Both the position numbers and the translations under genes were made by a program. Source: Apium graveolens (Eukaryota > Streptophyta > Magnoliopsida > Apiales > Apiaceae). From it: DNA of 64,000 nucleotides. The stretch is from NCBI RefSeq assembly GCF_009905375.1, contig NC_133655.1:169383141-169447140 (forward strand), given 5' to 3'. Positions 33,082 through 46,297 of the stretch are shown here, piece after piece (positions within the stretch are counted from its first letter, which is position 1; each line of letters begins with the position of its first letter). The notes below the pieces were generated by a model. That model was not told the DNA's origin and made no database searches. It saw only the letters and a list, made by a program, of their open reading frames with translations.

Positions 33082-36000
33082 TGTAATAACCGCAATTTTT
33101 GGAATATTTGAAACACTGATGAATAGTGATTTTGCTATTTATCCTGATTAAGAAAACTTTTCATGCCACACTATGTAGGAGTTCTTTTATTGATATTCTG
33201 AGATCTTATTAGTGCTCAATATGGTATATAAGTGTATGACACTTTGATTTTTACCGAAAATCCACCAGATACCGAAAGAATTGAGTATAAGGTAACATGA
33301 TTAAAAGGATTATAAGAGAGGATCATAAAAAGGAATATAAAATATTAAGAAAGGTTTAGGGGAACCCAAGTAATAAGATCCCGGATAAGATCCCTCACAC
33401 GAAAAAACGAGAATGAAAGTTAAACGAGCCGTATAACAGATAAACGGTCAATAGCCAAGTAATTAAGGGTTAATCAAAGAGGTTAGTGGATGATGATGTC
33501 ATCACACCACAAAGGGAAGACAAGTGTTAAAAAGATGACACAAGCTTGATGACATAAGCATGACAAAGGGGTTTTGCTTTGTTGGTTGATTTTTGGCCAT
33601 GTAAAAATTAACCATGGTAAAAAGTTAAATCAATTGCTAAGAAAAAAAGAGAAGCAACCAAGCATAATTTCATAAAACAAAAAGATGGGGAGTTGACTTT
33701 GTTTTTAGCTCTCGGCTTCTTCATTCCAAGGAAGAGAAAATTCCAAGAATCCAAGCTTAACTTCATAAACAAATCCAAGGTAAATTCCTTAGCTTCTTGA
33801 TGATTAGATAAATATATCCTAGGAGTTTAAGCTTCCAATTCCTCATGAATATCTTCCAATAAATCAAGTAAGAAGATGGTGAATAGTAACTTTCAAGAAA
33901 TAACTTTAGTTTTCTTGATTTTTTATGAAAGGTTAAGGTTATATAAGCAAGGATCAAGGTTCTTTTAGGCATTCAAACCTCTTGTGTTGTGTTAGGAAGC
34001 TTCAAGAAGGTATAAACTTCAAACCCTAGCTTTACTTTTGAGTATTTAGGAATGTTTTTTGATTAATATAGTATATGAGAAGCATGATGCTTGTTTGCTT
34101 AAAGTTTGGTTGGGTTTGTAGTGATTTTGATGGTTGAATCTTGTTTATAGTTAATGAACCTTAAGTATAGTTAGTAGCTCTTGTTGTGATTGAATGAGTT
34201 GGATAATCATGAGGTTATGGACTGATGTAGTAAGACTTTGGGTGAAATTTGGTTGTATTGATGGTTGTAAGTTGATTGTGGTTGTTTGGAGTGGTTTAAA
34301 ACTTGGTAATCGCTTAAACATAGCCGTCGTAATACCCATTTTCATACAACTGCTTTTTATTAGTGTTCGGGACAGAGAGCTAAATGTTTAATCTGTAACT
34401 CTTCCATGTTTAGCTAGATCGTGTTGTAAGCTTCGTTTTGGTATGTGGTTCGCTTGAATTCGATGTACGGTTTAGGAGAAAAGACCGTTTTAAGTAACGA
34501 CGTTTCGCGAACGAATCATTACCCCTCGCCTAACTTTAAAACCTTGGTTAAGGTCCTCAAATGACTATTTGGATTATGAAACAATTATGTGAGGTGGATT
34601 AGGCAGTTGGTAAAGTACTCGCGAAAGAGTCGCCTTAAAATTCGTAACGGTTAATTTATTAAAATTGGTGGAGCCGAGGGTACGCGAGCGATTAACGCAA
34701 ATCGATAAGCGTATAAGCGACCGTTAGGGTATGAGTGAGTCTTGACTAGTTTCTTAAGAGACCGTGGTCTAATTCCGGATTATGTTGTTGTTCATAGGTT
34801 ACCGGACCCACTCTAAGCTTAAGTCTATCCGGGAACACTCAGGCAAGTTTTCTACCCGTTATAATGTTGTTGTGATGTAAATATATTGATGCATTATCTT
34901 GAGATAAGTGCATGACTGTTATTAGCAAATCTTGCGATATATTGGAGCATGTTGATATGGTATATATATGCATATTTTGAAATCTTGATATTCTATTATC
35001 AATTCAAATGCTTATAAACTGCATAATACCTATGCTAGAGATAAGCAGTAGTTGCGTATACCCTTAGTAAAGGGGACCCAAAGGTGAATATTTTCCTAAA
35101 CCGGGAGTCGATGTTCCCGAGTATAATATTTGTATATTATATATATATATAGTTTTCTATACCTATTAATTGAATAAGGTATATTCGATGGTTTTGGATA
35201 ATAACCAAACTTATTTTCGATTATTCAAATAAGGATCGTACTTTCGTATAAGTATATCGTTTGTTATTTATTATTCATTTCAAGTATGAGTTTTAAAACT
35301 TCTACTTCAATTATTTTATAAAGATTATCCTTTAATGGAATATTATTTAAATAATAATATTCAGATATTTTCTAATATATCGGGACTGATTTATTTTATT
35401 AAATCATCATTACTCTAAACATTCTTTAAAATGTTTTCGAGTCTTCAAAATGATTTAAAAGTTAGAACGGATCCCAAAACTCGTTTTCAAATTTAAGATC
35501 TTCCTTTAGAAGGGGATTTAAATACTCGCTTAAAAATCTGAGGGATCCGGCTATGTAGTGTATTTTATATTCGCAACGAGGTTGCAGTTTTGATAAAAGA
35601 ATTTGATTACTTGCCCAACGTTCGGGAAGTGAATCCATCTAATCGAGTCGGCATAAGCGACAGGCCGGGGTACGGTCTATCAAAGTGTAAGTAGCTGGGT
35701 GGCCGTCCATCAACGCGTAAGAGGCCGGGTGGCGGTCCAGCACAAGGTCCTAATGCGGCCAGGGTGATGACCGGTGGGGGATTCATCCATCTACTAGTAG
35801 AAAAGGTTACTTAATAGGTATCTTTGCCTGATCATCAAGATATCGGGTTTATGCCAAAGCTTTCTTCTTTCCAAATTCATTGGATATTAAAACTCTGTTT
35901 ATAATTTTCATAATAGAGGTTTTCAAGGAAAGTATGAGATATATATATAGGTGAATATATATATCAGGACTTAATGAAGTATCTCGTAACTTCATTTCTT

Positions 36001-36917
36001 TTGAATGATATTTCAAAGATTGAATCTATCCAAGTCTTATCTTGTAGTCTCATCTATGTGATGAACTTTTGAAACTGATTATACCTTAAATGGTGGCAGT
36101 TCAAATAGTATTCAGAAAAGATATAAGTATATTGGAGTATCTTGTAACTTCATCTTTTCAACTTATATCTAGTTATTGATTATCTTATGCATGACAAAGA
36201 TTTTCAGAAAAACGTTGAGACGAGGTTAGATTTATGAGATCACCTTGAAATGATATATTATACAATTATAAACTGGAACTCTGTATATATTATACATGTC
36301 AGAGGATTTTAAAGATTTTGAGAAGTATATATGGATATATATACTGAATATTTTGTGATTTCGTCGCATTAAGATATCAAACTTGGTTCATTTCTTCTTG
36401 ACCAAGACTTTCATGAGTACTATGAGAATGCTCATATATTTTTTATTATTATACATATTATTATGGTGGGATTGTTTCTCACCCTTGCTTTCTTCTTTCA
36501 TCACACAACAACAGATAGATAAGATGAATAGGACCAAGCTCCCATTTCACAAGCGGATAGGAAATGTTCCGCAGTTTCCTGTAGGCATCGATGCCGCCGT
36601 AGCAGAGGTATGAACTACCAATAGGCTAGGTTTTCAACTGTTGATGTACCATACTTATATATAATATGAATTGTACTAATGGCAAGGAATATTTAAATTT
36701 ATTCAGAAACCCCTTTTGAGGTGTAATGACTTATAACTGTGGAATAATATGACTTGTGTTATTTTGGTATTCAGCTCTGAGACTATAACTTGTGGTGTGT
36801 GTATATATTGCGGGATCACAGTACGCAGTAGTTGGTTGTTTATTTAGATTGAGTGTTATCAAAGAAAATGGAACTCGTGACAACCCGAATCCACGACCCC
36901 GGATTTGGGGTGTTACA
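33082..36917 (+). repeat. 5' LTR of element F
   Basis: From TGTAATAACCGC to GGTGTTACA, homologous to 49921-53779 and to the LTR of G. Relative to both others it lacks about 28 bases near 33237 (present at 50078-50105). It contains the 30-bp tandem block (about 35676-35740) and the candidate TATA element TATATAAG at 33225-33232. No gene was found in it. Confidence 0.94.
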
Positions 36918-36921
36918 AAAA

Positions 36922-36933
36922 TGGTATCAGAGC
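36922..36933 (+). other. Primer-binding site of element F (initiator tRNA-Met)
   Basis: TGGTATCAGAGC, four bases after the LTR end. The stretch to 37089 is leader with nothing recognisable. Confidence 0.92.
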
Positions 36934-37089
36934 CCAGAGTTATAAACCTCAGAGACGATGCGTCGTTAAAATGATAAGTTCACTAAGATAATAAGAACTC
37001 TTGCCAAGTTCATAGTCAGACTACCTAACGTAGTTCTGACAGTTAAAACCCTTATGGGAACCCTTATACATATCATGATAGTAACATAG

Positions 37090-38071
37090 TTCGTTATCGT
37101 ACAGGGCAGCAGGGCACCGAACCCTGAGGTTCAGGAGCATCAGCATGAGGATGTTTTATTACATGTTGGAGAATCTATTGCCCTGCCTCCAAGAGAATCA
37201 ATGGCGAATTTGCCAGCGGCGTCAAAGGAATAGCCTTGAATCTTGAGAATGAAAATGTCGGGATTGTTGTCTTTGGTAGTGATACTGCTATCAGATTGTG
37301 AATCCGATAGAGTGCCCTAACGAGGGACCAGATGAGATTCATACTGAGAATGTTGTGGTTGAGGATGTTATCCCAGAAGGGATTGTTGCTGAGAAGGATC
37401 TCGTGGAGGATCCTGACAAGAATAAAGAGAGGACCGCTGAGGAATTGATGACCGTAGTCCGGGCGACTACCAGAGCTAGGATGGCCGCGAGGGTGGCACT
37501 AGAGGATGAAGAGTTACCAAGGGCACAGAGGATAATGAGGGCAGAAGGAGTGTGGCCTTCCACAACACCAATTATACCAGTATCAGACCCTCTCCCAGAG
37601 GTTCCTGTAGACATCCATGAGGTTCCACCAATTCCTGTTCCCTCCCCTGTACAGAGCCCATCACCTAATGAGGAAATCCCACCTTTATCTTCTGCACCAT
37701 TTTCACCCGATACCTTGCTTGGTTATCCATTTGGATCTCCTGGGTCTACACCACCTACACCCTATGGACTGCTAGGTGCTACCATTCAGGCTTCTCTTAT
37801 CGCTGATTATCATATGACTTTGGGTGGCCTGTCTGAGGCCCGTAATGTTAGGAGTGATCTGTTGGATCGACTTACTGCACCAAGGATTGAGGGCAGGGTA
37901 CTTCCGGCATGATTAGCTTATAGCTTGGGCAGGATTGAGGCTACCACCCGAATTACAGCTAGAGGCCATCTTGAGGGTTAGATTGATCCAGCTCTACTTG
38001 CGACTATTTTAGACCTCATCACCTCTTTGATGGAGCAGGTTAGGGATGTCGTGCGTGCCCGCATTTCTTAA
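37090..38071 (+). pseudogene. Leader reading frame of element F, between PBS and gag
   Basis: This is the same frame as in G (4575-5437). It opens after the conserved TAG 37087-37089 and ends at TAA 38069-38071. F has an extra 118 bases (about 37169-37290) that shift the frame. Without them the length is 287 codons, as in G. In-frame stops are TGA 37910-37912 (G has GGA) and TAG 37979-37981 (G has CAG), while F keeps CGA at 37949-37951 where G has TGA. The translation includes VVEDVIPEGIVAEKDL, VRATTRARMAARVAL and a Pro-rich middle. The sequence before its opening reads GTACAG/GGC, like a splice acceptor. No ATG is nearby. Function unknown. Confidence 0.6.
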
Positions 38072-38484
38072 ATCATAGTGGCGTGCAGAGTCAGAGCGAT
38101 CAGACAAGGATTTTTATGCAGCACCGCTTTTGGAGGATTAGCCTAAGTTATGAATTATTAGTTTTAATGACTAGATGATTATCTGTGGTAGTACTTTTGG
38201 GATATAAGTGATCAGATCAAATGATGTAATTCTTTTTCATGTGTTTAGCTGTTGTACCCTCGAACAAATGGTTATGTATATATTCGTTCCTTTCAGTTCA
38301 GATCAGTTTGTTTGTGAATAAGTTTATATTGTTAATTGCACTATTAACACTTAAGAGTGTCATGAAGTTTATAGAACTTGAGAATTCATAATTTATGATC
38401 ATGTAAGGACTAAACGAGGGAAAGACTTAAGAAAAGTAAGTAAGACAAATATAAAGAGATTATCAAAAATAATTTCCAAGCATT

Positions 38485-39100
38485 ATGCCCCCACGAGGAA
38501 TAAGATTTGGGGCAAACCCTGAATGTGATAATCAGGGAGGTCGCAATCAAGATATAAGGAACCCAGAACATAATGAAGTGAAAAATGAGGATTTTAACAT
38601 ATAAGATGACCCCGATTATGGGGAGTAGGAAGAAATATTTAGACTGAGAAAACAGAAGTCGATCAAGATAGGGAGAACCAGGATGGTACTCCTATCGGGA
38701 AATTTATGGACATGCCTAAACAAAACTTATACTTTTATCCCCAACCACCACCTTGAGGAAACAATGCAGTGGGGAATTCTTTCAGGACCTTTAAGTTGCT
38801 AAGCTCTCAGAATTCCAAGAAACAAGTTGACCCAGTCGAGGCAAGAGCCTGGCTAAAGGAAATAGAGGAATCATTTGAGATCCTAAATGATTGACGAAGT
38901 GTAAAAGACTATTTTTTTCCACTTACCTTCCTAAGAGAGAGGCCACCCGCTGGTGGAAGGCTAAGGAAGATAGAGAAAGTGTAGAAGTTTTAAAGCCAGG
39001 CAAAAGGTAGACAAGTATGATGAATCATGAATCCAGGTTGTGAAAGTCGTCAAGGTTTGTATGAAGGACACAAATCCAGATTGACGGGATGTTTGAAATC
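38485..39100 (+). pseudogene. gag: Decayed gag of element F
   Basis: ATG 38485 begins MPPRGIRFGANPECDNQGG and meets TAA at codon 41, a stop shared with G. In another frame, about 38785-38890, the gag core SSQNSKKQVDPVEARAWLK is clear, as usual for this lineage. Later parts are unreadable. The bases 38072-38484 between the leader frame and gag show no gene. Confidence 0.78.
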
Positions 39101-42100
39101 AATGATTATATTGTGTTGGTTCATGAAATGGTGGTAATAGAAACGAAAATAAAAGACTGAAAGGGGAAGGAGTATAAAGGGATATAAAGGAAATAGAGTT
39201 GAGAAGTGATAAGGGAGTAGGTATGGGAAACCCTAAGAAACCCTAGAAATAAAGATAGAGAAGTGTGTCATCATCAACGTGATGGTGACTGATCATGAGA
39301 TAAAGTCAAGGTTTGAAGGCGTAAGCGATACGTATAATTAATCTCCTTAAGTAGAGAGTATTCGATAAAACCTTAAGATAGATAGATGGATTAATAAGGA
39401 AACATGGATGGACTGAGGAGACATGATAACAAGAAATTAGGAAAATGGGATGAAGGAAGTGACCTTCAAGAATGGGAAGTGTATGTATGACCTGTGACTT
39501 GATACCCAGAAAGGGAGACACCAGGTATAAAAGATATCCCAATAATGAGATGACGGTTGAGATAAATAATGGAGATAAATGAATAGTTAGAACTAAAGAG
39601 TTCACATTGAACACGACCAATATCTTCCAAAACATCCATGTTATCATTATCAAATCAGGAAAGAAAAACGGATAACCATCGTTATCTTTTCGAGGCCATG
39701 TGGATTAATCCCAGCTTAATTAAGGATGCTATTGTGAAATTTGGTGTAGACTATCGAGGTGGGAATGATTGAATAAGATAATCTATCAAGGATATATGAC
39801 TTGATTTATCCATGGAAGGATGCAAGTACCCTTTTTAAGTGGAATTAAGGATAAAACCTCGATAACTTGAGATGAACCCTAGGGGAATGCATAAAGGTTG
39901 GCATTTCACCCTTAATAGGGATAATATGAGTTTTGACAGTATAAATTGGAAAGGATTAAGGTAACAACAACCTTTAAAAATCAGTGGAGAAATTTTTCAG
40001 AAGTATATAGACAATGGTTCTAGTATCAGTAAATGGTATTTTGATATGCCCTGTATCTAGGGAATACAGGCGGAACGATTCAAGAATGACCTTAGAGGTT
40101 TTACAAGGAGAAAGGTAATATTCAAAGTTCTGAAAAATAGAAATTTTGATAAAGGAAATGTGACGTAATAATAATAATTCCAAGGGGGGCACGTGTAAAC
40201 CATGAGAAAGTATGGATCGAACCAGTAAAGGTCGAAATTGTTTAAGGCAATTAGGACCTAAGATAAAAGACGCCCTAAGTATGATCGATAGTCAGTCGTG
40301 ACAATGTTAACCTCTAAAGACCGAAGCAATAACTTATGGAAAAATGGCAATTTTTTTTCTTTCTTCTCACCAAAGCTTAAGGAAGAGCATTTTCACACAA
40401 GCAGTGATTGGAAATGAGGTAGAAAATTTAGTTGGAGATCGTTCAAAAGACATTGATTATAAGGAACTAAGACTATCAGGAAAGGCCAATGAGGTGGCCG
40501 ACACTCCTTCTGATGATTGTGCGATACTCAACCGTAATAGTGGTTTGGTAAAGATTTAATTCATGTAATCACCGTGAGCGGGCTATCTATCTTAGAAAGT
40601 CCTATCTTGAGATAAGCCATGACCATGTTAGGAAATGACTAAATGAACCTTTGAGCTGCATGTCTTCCAATAAAGACATATGGTTAATAATAATATTAGC
40701 CTGCTATCGTTGCTTTCATTGAAACTCTTCTGCAATTTTATCTGCTTCATGTCATGTATGTACGTTAGGATCAGAAGTGTTCTTCATGAATCATGAATGG
40801 TGATTATGTTACCTCCTTAGAAGAATTTGATACGACAGGTATGGACTCCGTATGGTTAGTTATTAAGATTCCAAGGAAAATGAATAACTACCGTAGGTCC
40901 ACGGTGGACTATAGTAATGCAGCAATGATTCTGCGAATAATGAGATGATAACAACCGGGAGAGTTGTATTATAATGGATGTTGAGATTGAGTACCACTAA
41001 TCGGGTTGTGGTGATGTATAAGTTATCATTGATAGACTAACTAGTGGATTATCTACCTATTGAATATTTATTCTTTCTTATCGACATAGAGTCGTATTAC
41101 TATACGAGGAAGGTTGTGGGGAAATCATAGAATTCTAGTAATGATGATGTCTAGAATGAAATCCCAGATTCAATTTTCGTTGTCGGGGGAGTTTCAACGG
41201 TGACTGTTTATAAGCTCGAGCAGAGCATGGGTTCATAGAATGATGGACAGAATAGTAAATATTCAGGGACGTGAATTGCGATGTGATAATACTGGATATT
41301 GTTATAGATACTTATGTTTCATTCTCCTTTGATAAACCTCTATAGTTCGGAGGTAGATTCCAAGCCAGATATTTTATGGCAGTATTTTTTTTATAATGCT
41401 CTTAAATTCGTTCTTTTCTCTCATTTTCATTTTGTATAAGCTGAGAAGAACAACTCTTCTAGAAGGGGAGGTATTGCTGAATGACTATCTATCTGTGTGA
41501 TAGAAGCCTAGTAGGATACCACATGTTGTTTAATTGCTTGTCAAGTACTAAAGGCTGGCCACCTTCTGTATTAACTATGCGATATAACAAGTGTTCATGA
41601 TCATAGTGATCTCTCAATAAATTCTTTTACTTCTATATGAAGGACCAAGCTTTCGAAGATGGAAGTAGCTAGAGATGAAGTGGTATCAGTACAGTGGTAT
41701 TCTGAATCTAACGCGTTCGTGATACTAAGGTTGATGCGGTTATTAAAAGGTTATAGAACGCTAACGAGCAAAAGTGTAACTAGTATAATATTAGGTACGG
41801 AAGGTAGTATCGATTACGAACTAGAAAAGAGTAGGTATTGAGAAGCAAAAGCTATAACGCTAGAAGCTATGATGAGAATCTGTGCAGTAGAATTAAAAGA
41901 ATTTGGAATAATCACTTAGCACGTATCGAGTTTTCTTACGACGATGGAAGATATGACAGTGTCGGAATGTCGCCTTATGAGGCCCTATACCAAAAGAGAT
42001 GTTGATCTCCCTTGTATCAGAATGAAGTTGGAGAGCGCAAGATGCTCAAGTCTAAAGTAGTCCAATTAACCAAGGACATAGTAAATCTAATCAGAGGACG

Positions 42101-42551
42101 GCTAGTAGAAGCCCAAAATCGACTAGAGAAGTACGCCGGTATGGCCCGAAAGGACAAAGAGTACGAAGGAGGGAACCTTGTATTGTTAAAAGTATTCCCT
42201 TGAAAAGGATTGATGAGGGTTGGAAAGAAAGGAAAGTTTAAGTCCACAATTTATTGGACCCTAGGAGATATTAAGACGTATTGGGAGGTTAGCATATGAG
42301 CTAGCCCTACCCCCGAACTTGTAGCAAGTTCATAACGTGTTCCACGTATCAATGTTAAGGAAGTGTAATCCGGATGCCAGACAAATAGGGGCATATGAGC
42401 GCATAGACATGCAACCAGACGTAACCTATATGGAGCAACCAGGAAGGGTTATAGATCGAAAAGGAACAAGTGCTTAGGAGAAGGGTTATCAAACTAGTCA
42501 GAGTTTGGTGGTAGAACCATAATGTGGAAAATTGACTTGAGAGTTAGAAAG
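39101..42551 (+). pseudogene. pol: Decayed pol of element F (RT to chromodomain)
   Basis: No long frame is left. Reverse transcriptase traces occur near 40085-40250 (TLEVLQGER, then a GHV-NHEKVW-type segment). The end of integrase is readable at 42012-42203 (NEVGERKMLKSKVVQLTKDI, EAQNRLEKYAG). A chromodomain trace follows to 42551 (IDRKGTSA, then WELES-like codons), exactly where H is inserted. The same traces appear in inverse orientation in G. Confidence 0.75.
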
Positions 42552-42556
42552 TGCAA
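42552..42556 (+). repeat. Target-site duplication of H, left copy
   Basis: TGCAA directly before the LTR start TGTAACGTCT, repeated at 49848-49852. Confidence 0.93.
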
Positions 42557-45500
42557 TGTAACGTCTGAGAAATATCATGTAATTATTTTTATCAATAAAT
42601 AATTATTATGTGATTTTTATGTGAATTTTGGTGAATTATTTGATGATGGATAATAATACTTGGACGTTTATTTTTGATAAAATTAAGATATTTTAATTTC
42701 CAATTATCCAGAATTAAATCTAGACAATTTTGGTATTTTTACGGTAATTTTTGGATTATTATATGATTTTATAAGGATTTATAGAATTAATAATGATTAT
42801 TCTTACATAATTATAAAATTTCTTATTAGAAACAAAAATCATCCCACTTCAACCGTTTTTGCGTTTTTACAACGCGAAACTCTTCTGAAAACTCCTTCCT
42901 AACCTAATCTGATAATTCTGAACACTTTCCGTGTTTTGACTTTTTCAATACGGGGTACGGTTTGACCTGTACGAGTCCCGGTGTGAAATTTTTGATACGC
43001 AAATCATTTTATAGTCCGATAAAAATCCATATTATCAAAAGGCGAGACATTGTTACCTCATTTTCGTATAAAATATTTTATAAGAGTCTCTGTTTTGATA
43101 ATTATCTAATTCTGATATTAAAATCATATCGTCTTTTAGTTTCTAAGCGGCTAAGTAACCTATTTTCAGATCCGGTCTGTAAATGTAATTATCAAAATAT
43201 TAAATAAATAAAATATGCAATGGTTCTGTTAGCGATGTGTTGCTATATTGTTAATTGTGTTTGATTGGTTAGACGCAAAGATTACTTTTATAATTAATTA
43301 TCGAGCTGTATGTATTTAATTCATTTTAAAGTGATTTTATTGAATATTTATTCTTAAAAATGCTAAAATTGTTTCTAAAATTATTTCTATTATTTTATAA
43401 TTTTATTTAGTATTTTTAGGGGTTTATCAAATTTAGAAATTAATATTTTATTGATTATTTAATTTTAAATGATTTTCTGATCTCATTTAATTGTAAAATC
43501 AGTATTTAATTCCAGAATACTTCAAAAATCATGAAAATTTTATTTTATTAACTTTTAAATATTTTGAGAATTTTAAAATTGTTTCGAGAATTTTTTGGCT
43601 TTTATTCACCCGCACATTTGTTCGTTAATTCGTTAAATGTGGGTTTGATGCGCGTTTCAAATTTATTTAAAAAGAAAATTATGAAATTTTATTTTGATAA
43701 CTTTTGAATATTCTGATATTTCTGGAATGTAATTTCCAATTTTTTTCGACAAATTTTGGTACACAGTTACTTCCTTAACTTGAGAAAAACGAGTCAGTAA
43801 GTAATAAAAACGAAATAAAAGCGGAAGGAAAATAAAAAAGAAAAGATAATAAAAAAAACCTAATTCTACCCCTTTTTCCCCCGGTAGCGCCGCCTCTTCC
43901 TTCCCTGTTCATCTCTTCCAATCTCTCTATCAGAAATCTCTCTTCAATTCTCTTTCTCTCTTTTATCTCTCTCTATCATCTCTATTCTCCCCCATTTTTT
44001 TTCTCCTATTTCTTCCTCCCTCACCCATACCTCTTTCCCTGTTGTTATTCCGGTGAGTCACCGCCCTTTATTTCCGTTTTTTTCCTCAATTGTGTCGCCT
44101 TGCTTCCCGATTCGGCCTGTATTCTGTCGTTTTTGGTGTTGAGTATGTGTTTCCTGTGCGTGTATATATGTGAGTGTATGTTTTGTATATGTGTGTATGC
44201 GTTTTGTGTGTGTGAGTGTGTGCAGTGTGTGTGTGTGGCTGTGGGAGGCGCGTGTAGCCTCGTGGGTGTTGTAACTGCCGATTTGATTCTCGACTGTGTT
44301 CTAGTTTCCGGTGACCATCATCGCCACCCGCGGGTGTGGCGCGTGTTGGTGGCATGAGCTTGTCCGACTGCTACCCGTGTTCTGTTCCTGGTTGTGTTGC
44401 GCGTATGCGCGTGTTGCTGTGTTGGTTTCGAAATTTTTTATTTAATTATTTTATTTCTTTGCAGGAAATTATTGAAGAAATATTCGTGAAATAAAAATGA
44501 ATTTCGTACGGGATATTATATATTTTATCGGCGAGGTTCATATGGAAACCCGAAATTATCGGGTACCGACGAACTTTACCGCCGTCGGCGATGAGCCTCG
44601 GCGAGCCGACGGTGGGCGATGATGATTTTTATCTGAGTCCTACATTTATCAATTAAATAAAATTAGTTCGGTAAAAAAATTATTGAAGTACGGATAATAA
44701 TAATAAATAATTGAAGTTGCACTGGTGTTTGGGATTGTAAGATGGATTGGATGTTATTGTTGATTGTGATTGATTTGACGTCGGGATGTTCGACGGGTAG
44801 GCCGATAAACAAAGGAGACGCTGCCCGATTTTCGGAAAAATTAATTCCAAAAATATGGGAACGTAACCTGTAATTATCGGAGACGTCGAACGAGGATATA
44901 TAATTATATTTTACGAAACCTACTTACGTGACGTGCCAAGATATTTGTGAATAATCGATTACCCTATTTTTCAAAACAATGAATATATGTATTTTTCCGA
45001 AATTAAATACCGAACCGAGTTTGGATGGTGCAAGCCATAATTGCTATGTGTATTTCAATAATACATATAAATATGAGTTGGGTTGTGAAACCGTATGGGT
45101 AGAAGTGATAGGGATGTGATGTTGAGCGAGATGATTATCTAAATTAGGGTATTTTAATCCTGTAGGTCCTAGACGGAAAACCCGAGTATTAACATCGGAC
45201 TAGGAATGATCTAATGATTAGACGTCGAGATCAACGAAGTTCAATCGAAGGACATGAAGGATAGGATTGTATCCAGAATAGAATAGTAGTTTGACGATAA
45301 AGCCAAATGTTCAAGAAAATTCGAAAGCCAACCGATAATAGTGATTAAAGCTTCTCGAGGCAAGTATTCCTAACCTTTCTCCTAAAATACTGCAATTATT
45401 TATTCGCTCCTATTCTAAGTTCAGAATAGTTAACTGTTTTATATTTCGCTGCAATTACTCTTATTATGCTAGTTCTTTTCATTATTGTTCCTATAATTCG

Positions 45501-46297
45501 ATTGCTCTCTTGAGCAAATACCCATTCGTTCGAGTTATTTACGAACCCTGATTTGGGATGTTTTGAAATCAAAATGATTTGACATCAAAATACTCTACGG
45601 GCTGGACGGTTATTATGAGGACCAGTGATGAGCTGGATCCTACGGGTCAGGGATGGACCGGACCCTTTTAGGCCATAGTTGCCTGGGTGCCCCATATGTT
45701 GGTTGGGTCTATGCAGTTGGGTATAGATCCGCACTATCTCCTGACTGATCAGCAGGTTGTAGTGCATATGGTGGTTTCCAGTGTCCAGTCTAATTTATTG
45801 TTGATCGCCATTAACGGCACTCTCTCTCGAAAGTTTTATGATTCCAAAAACCGTACAAAACCCTGATTCAGGAGATCAATCTGGGAATCGCTTGTCATTT
45901 TTGGACTGATGATTAAAGGCTGGTAACAGCCAATGTTTACTCGTTCAACTCTCTCAATTAAATAGAATCGTTCAAAATGGTTTAAATCTTTTATCCAGAA
46001 ATTTTCCTTCAATATTAATATTTGAAACTCAAATTATATACTTGCTGGGCATTTTTGGCTCACTCTTGCTTTGTAAATTCTTATTTCTTTCAGAAATAGA
46101 TAAGGTTAAAAGTGAGTAGCTTTCGTAGACAACAGAAATTAGAGAGATCTCCACTGTGAATTGTAGAAGGTTAGATTCTTGTTTCATACCATAACCTGTA
46201 AATGATTCGGATTCAAGGGGTTAATTTAATATTCTTTTGTGTTATGTAAAGATTATTTAGTGACACCAAATCTTGACCCCGGATTTGGGTTGTTACA
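42557..46297 (+). repeat. 5' LTR of element H
   Basis: From TGTAACGTCT to GGGTTGTTACA. It contains a pyrimidine-rich stretch (about 43860-44040), a TG-rich microsatellite (about 44155-44240), a GC-rich island with CCG/CGG repeats near 44570-44620, and a 3' part duplicated at 48549-49847. Short open frames here lie within LTR sequence and are not counted as genes. Confidence 0.9.
44155..44240. repeat. TG-rich microsatellite in the LTR of H
   Basis: Imperfect TG and TGTA runs, for example GTGTGTGTGTGTGG near 44226. Confidence 0.85.

Noticed and set aside
33763..34391. Short open frames in the F LTR (also at 51068-51265)
   Set aside because: Present in both LTRs only because the LTRs are duplicates; not open in G.
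36922..36933. tRNA gene fragments (TGGTATCAGAGC occurs several times)
   Set aside because: Each copy lies 2-4 bases inside an LTR and no cloverleaf follows; they are primer-binding sites.
39306..39653. Open frame of 115 codons on the minus strand
   Set aside because: It lies opposite the decayed pol of F; the matching region of G is open in a different way, so there is no conserved product.
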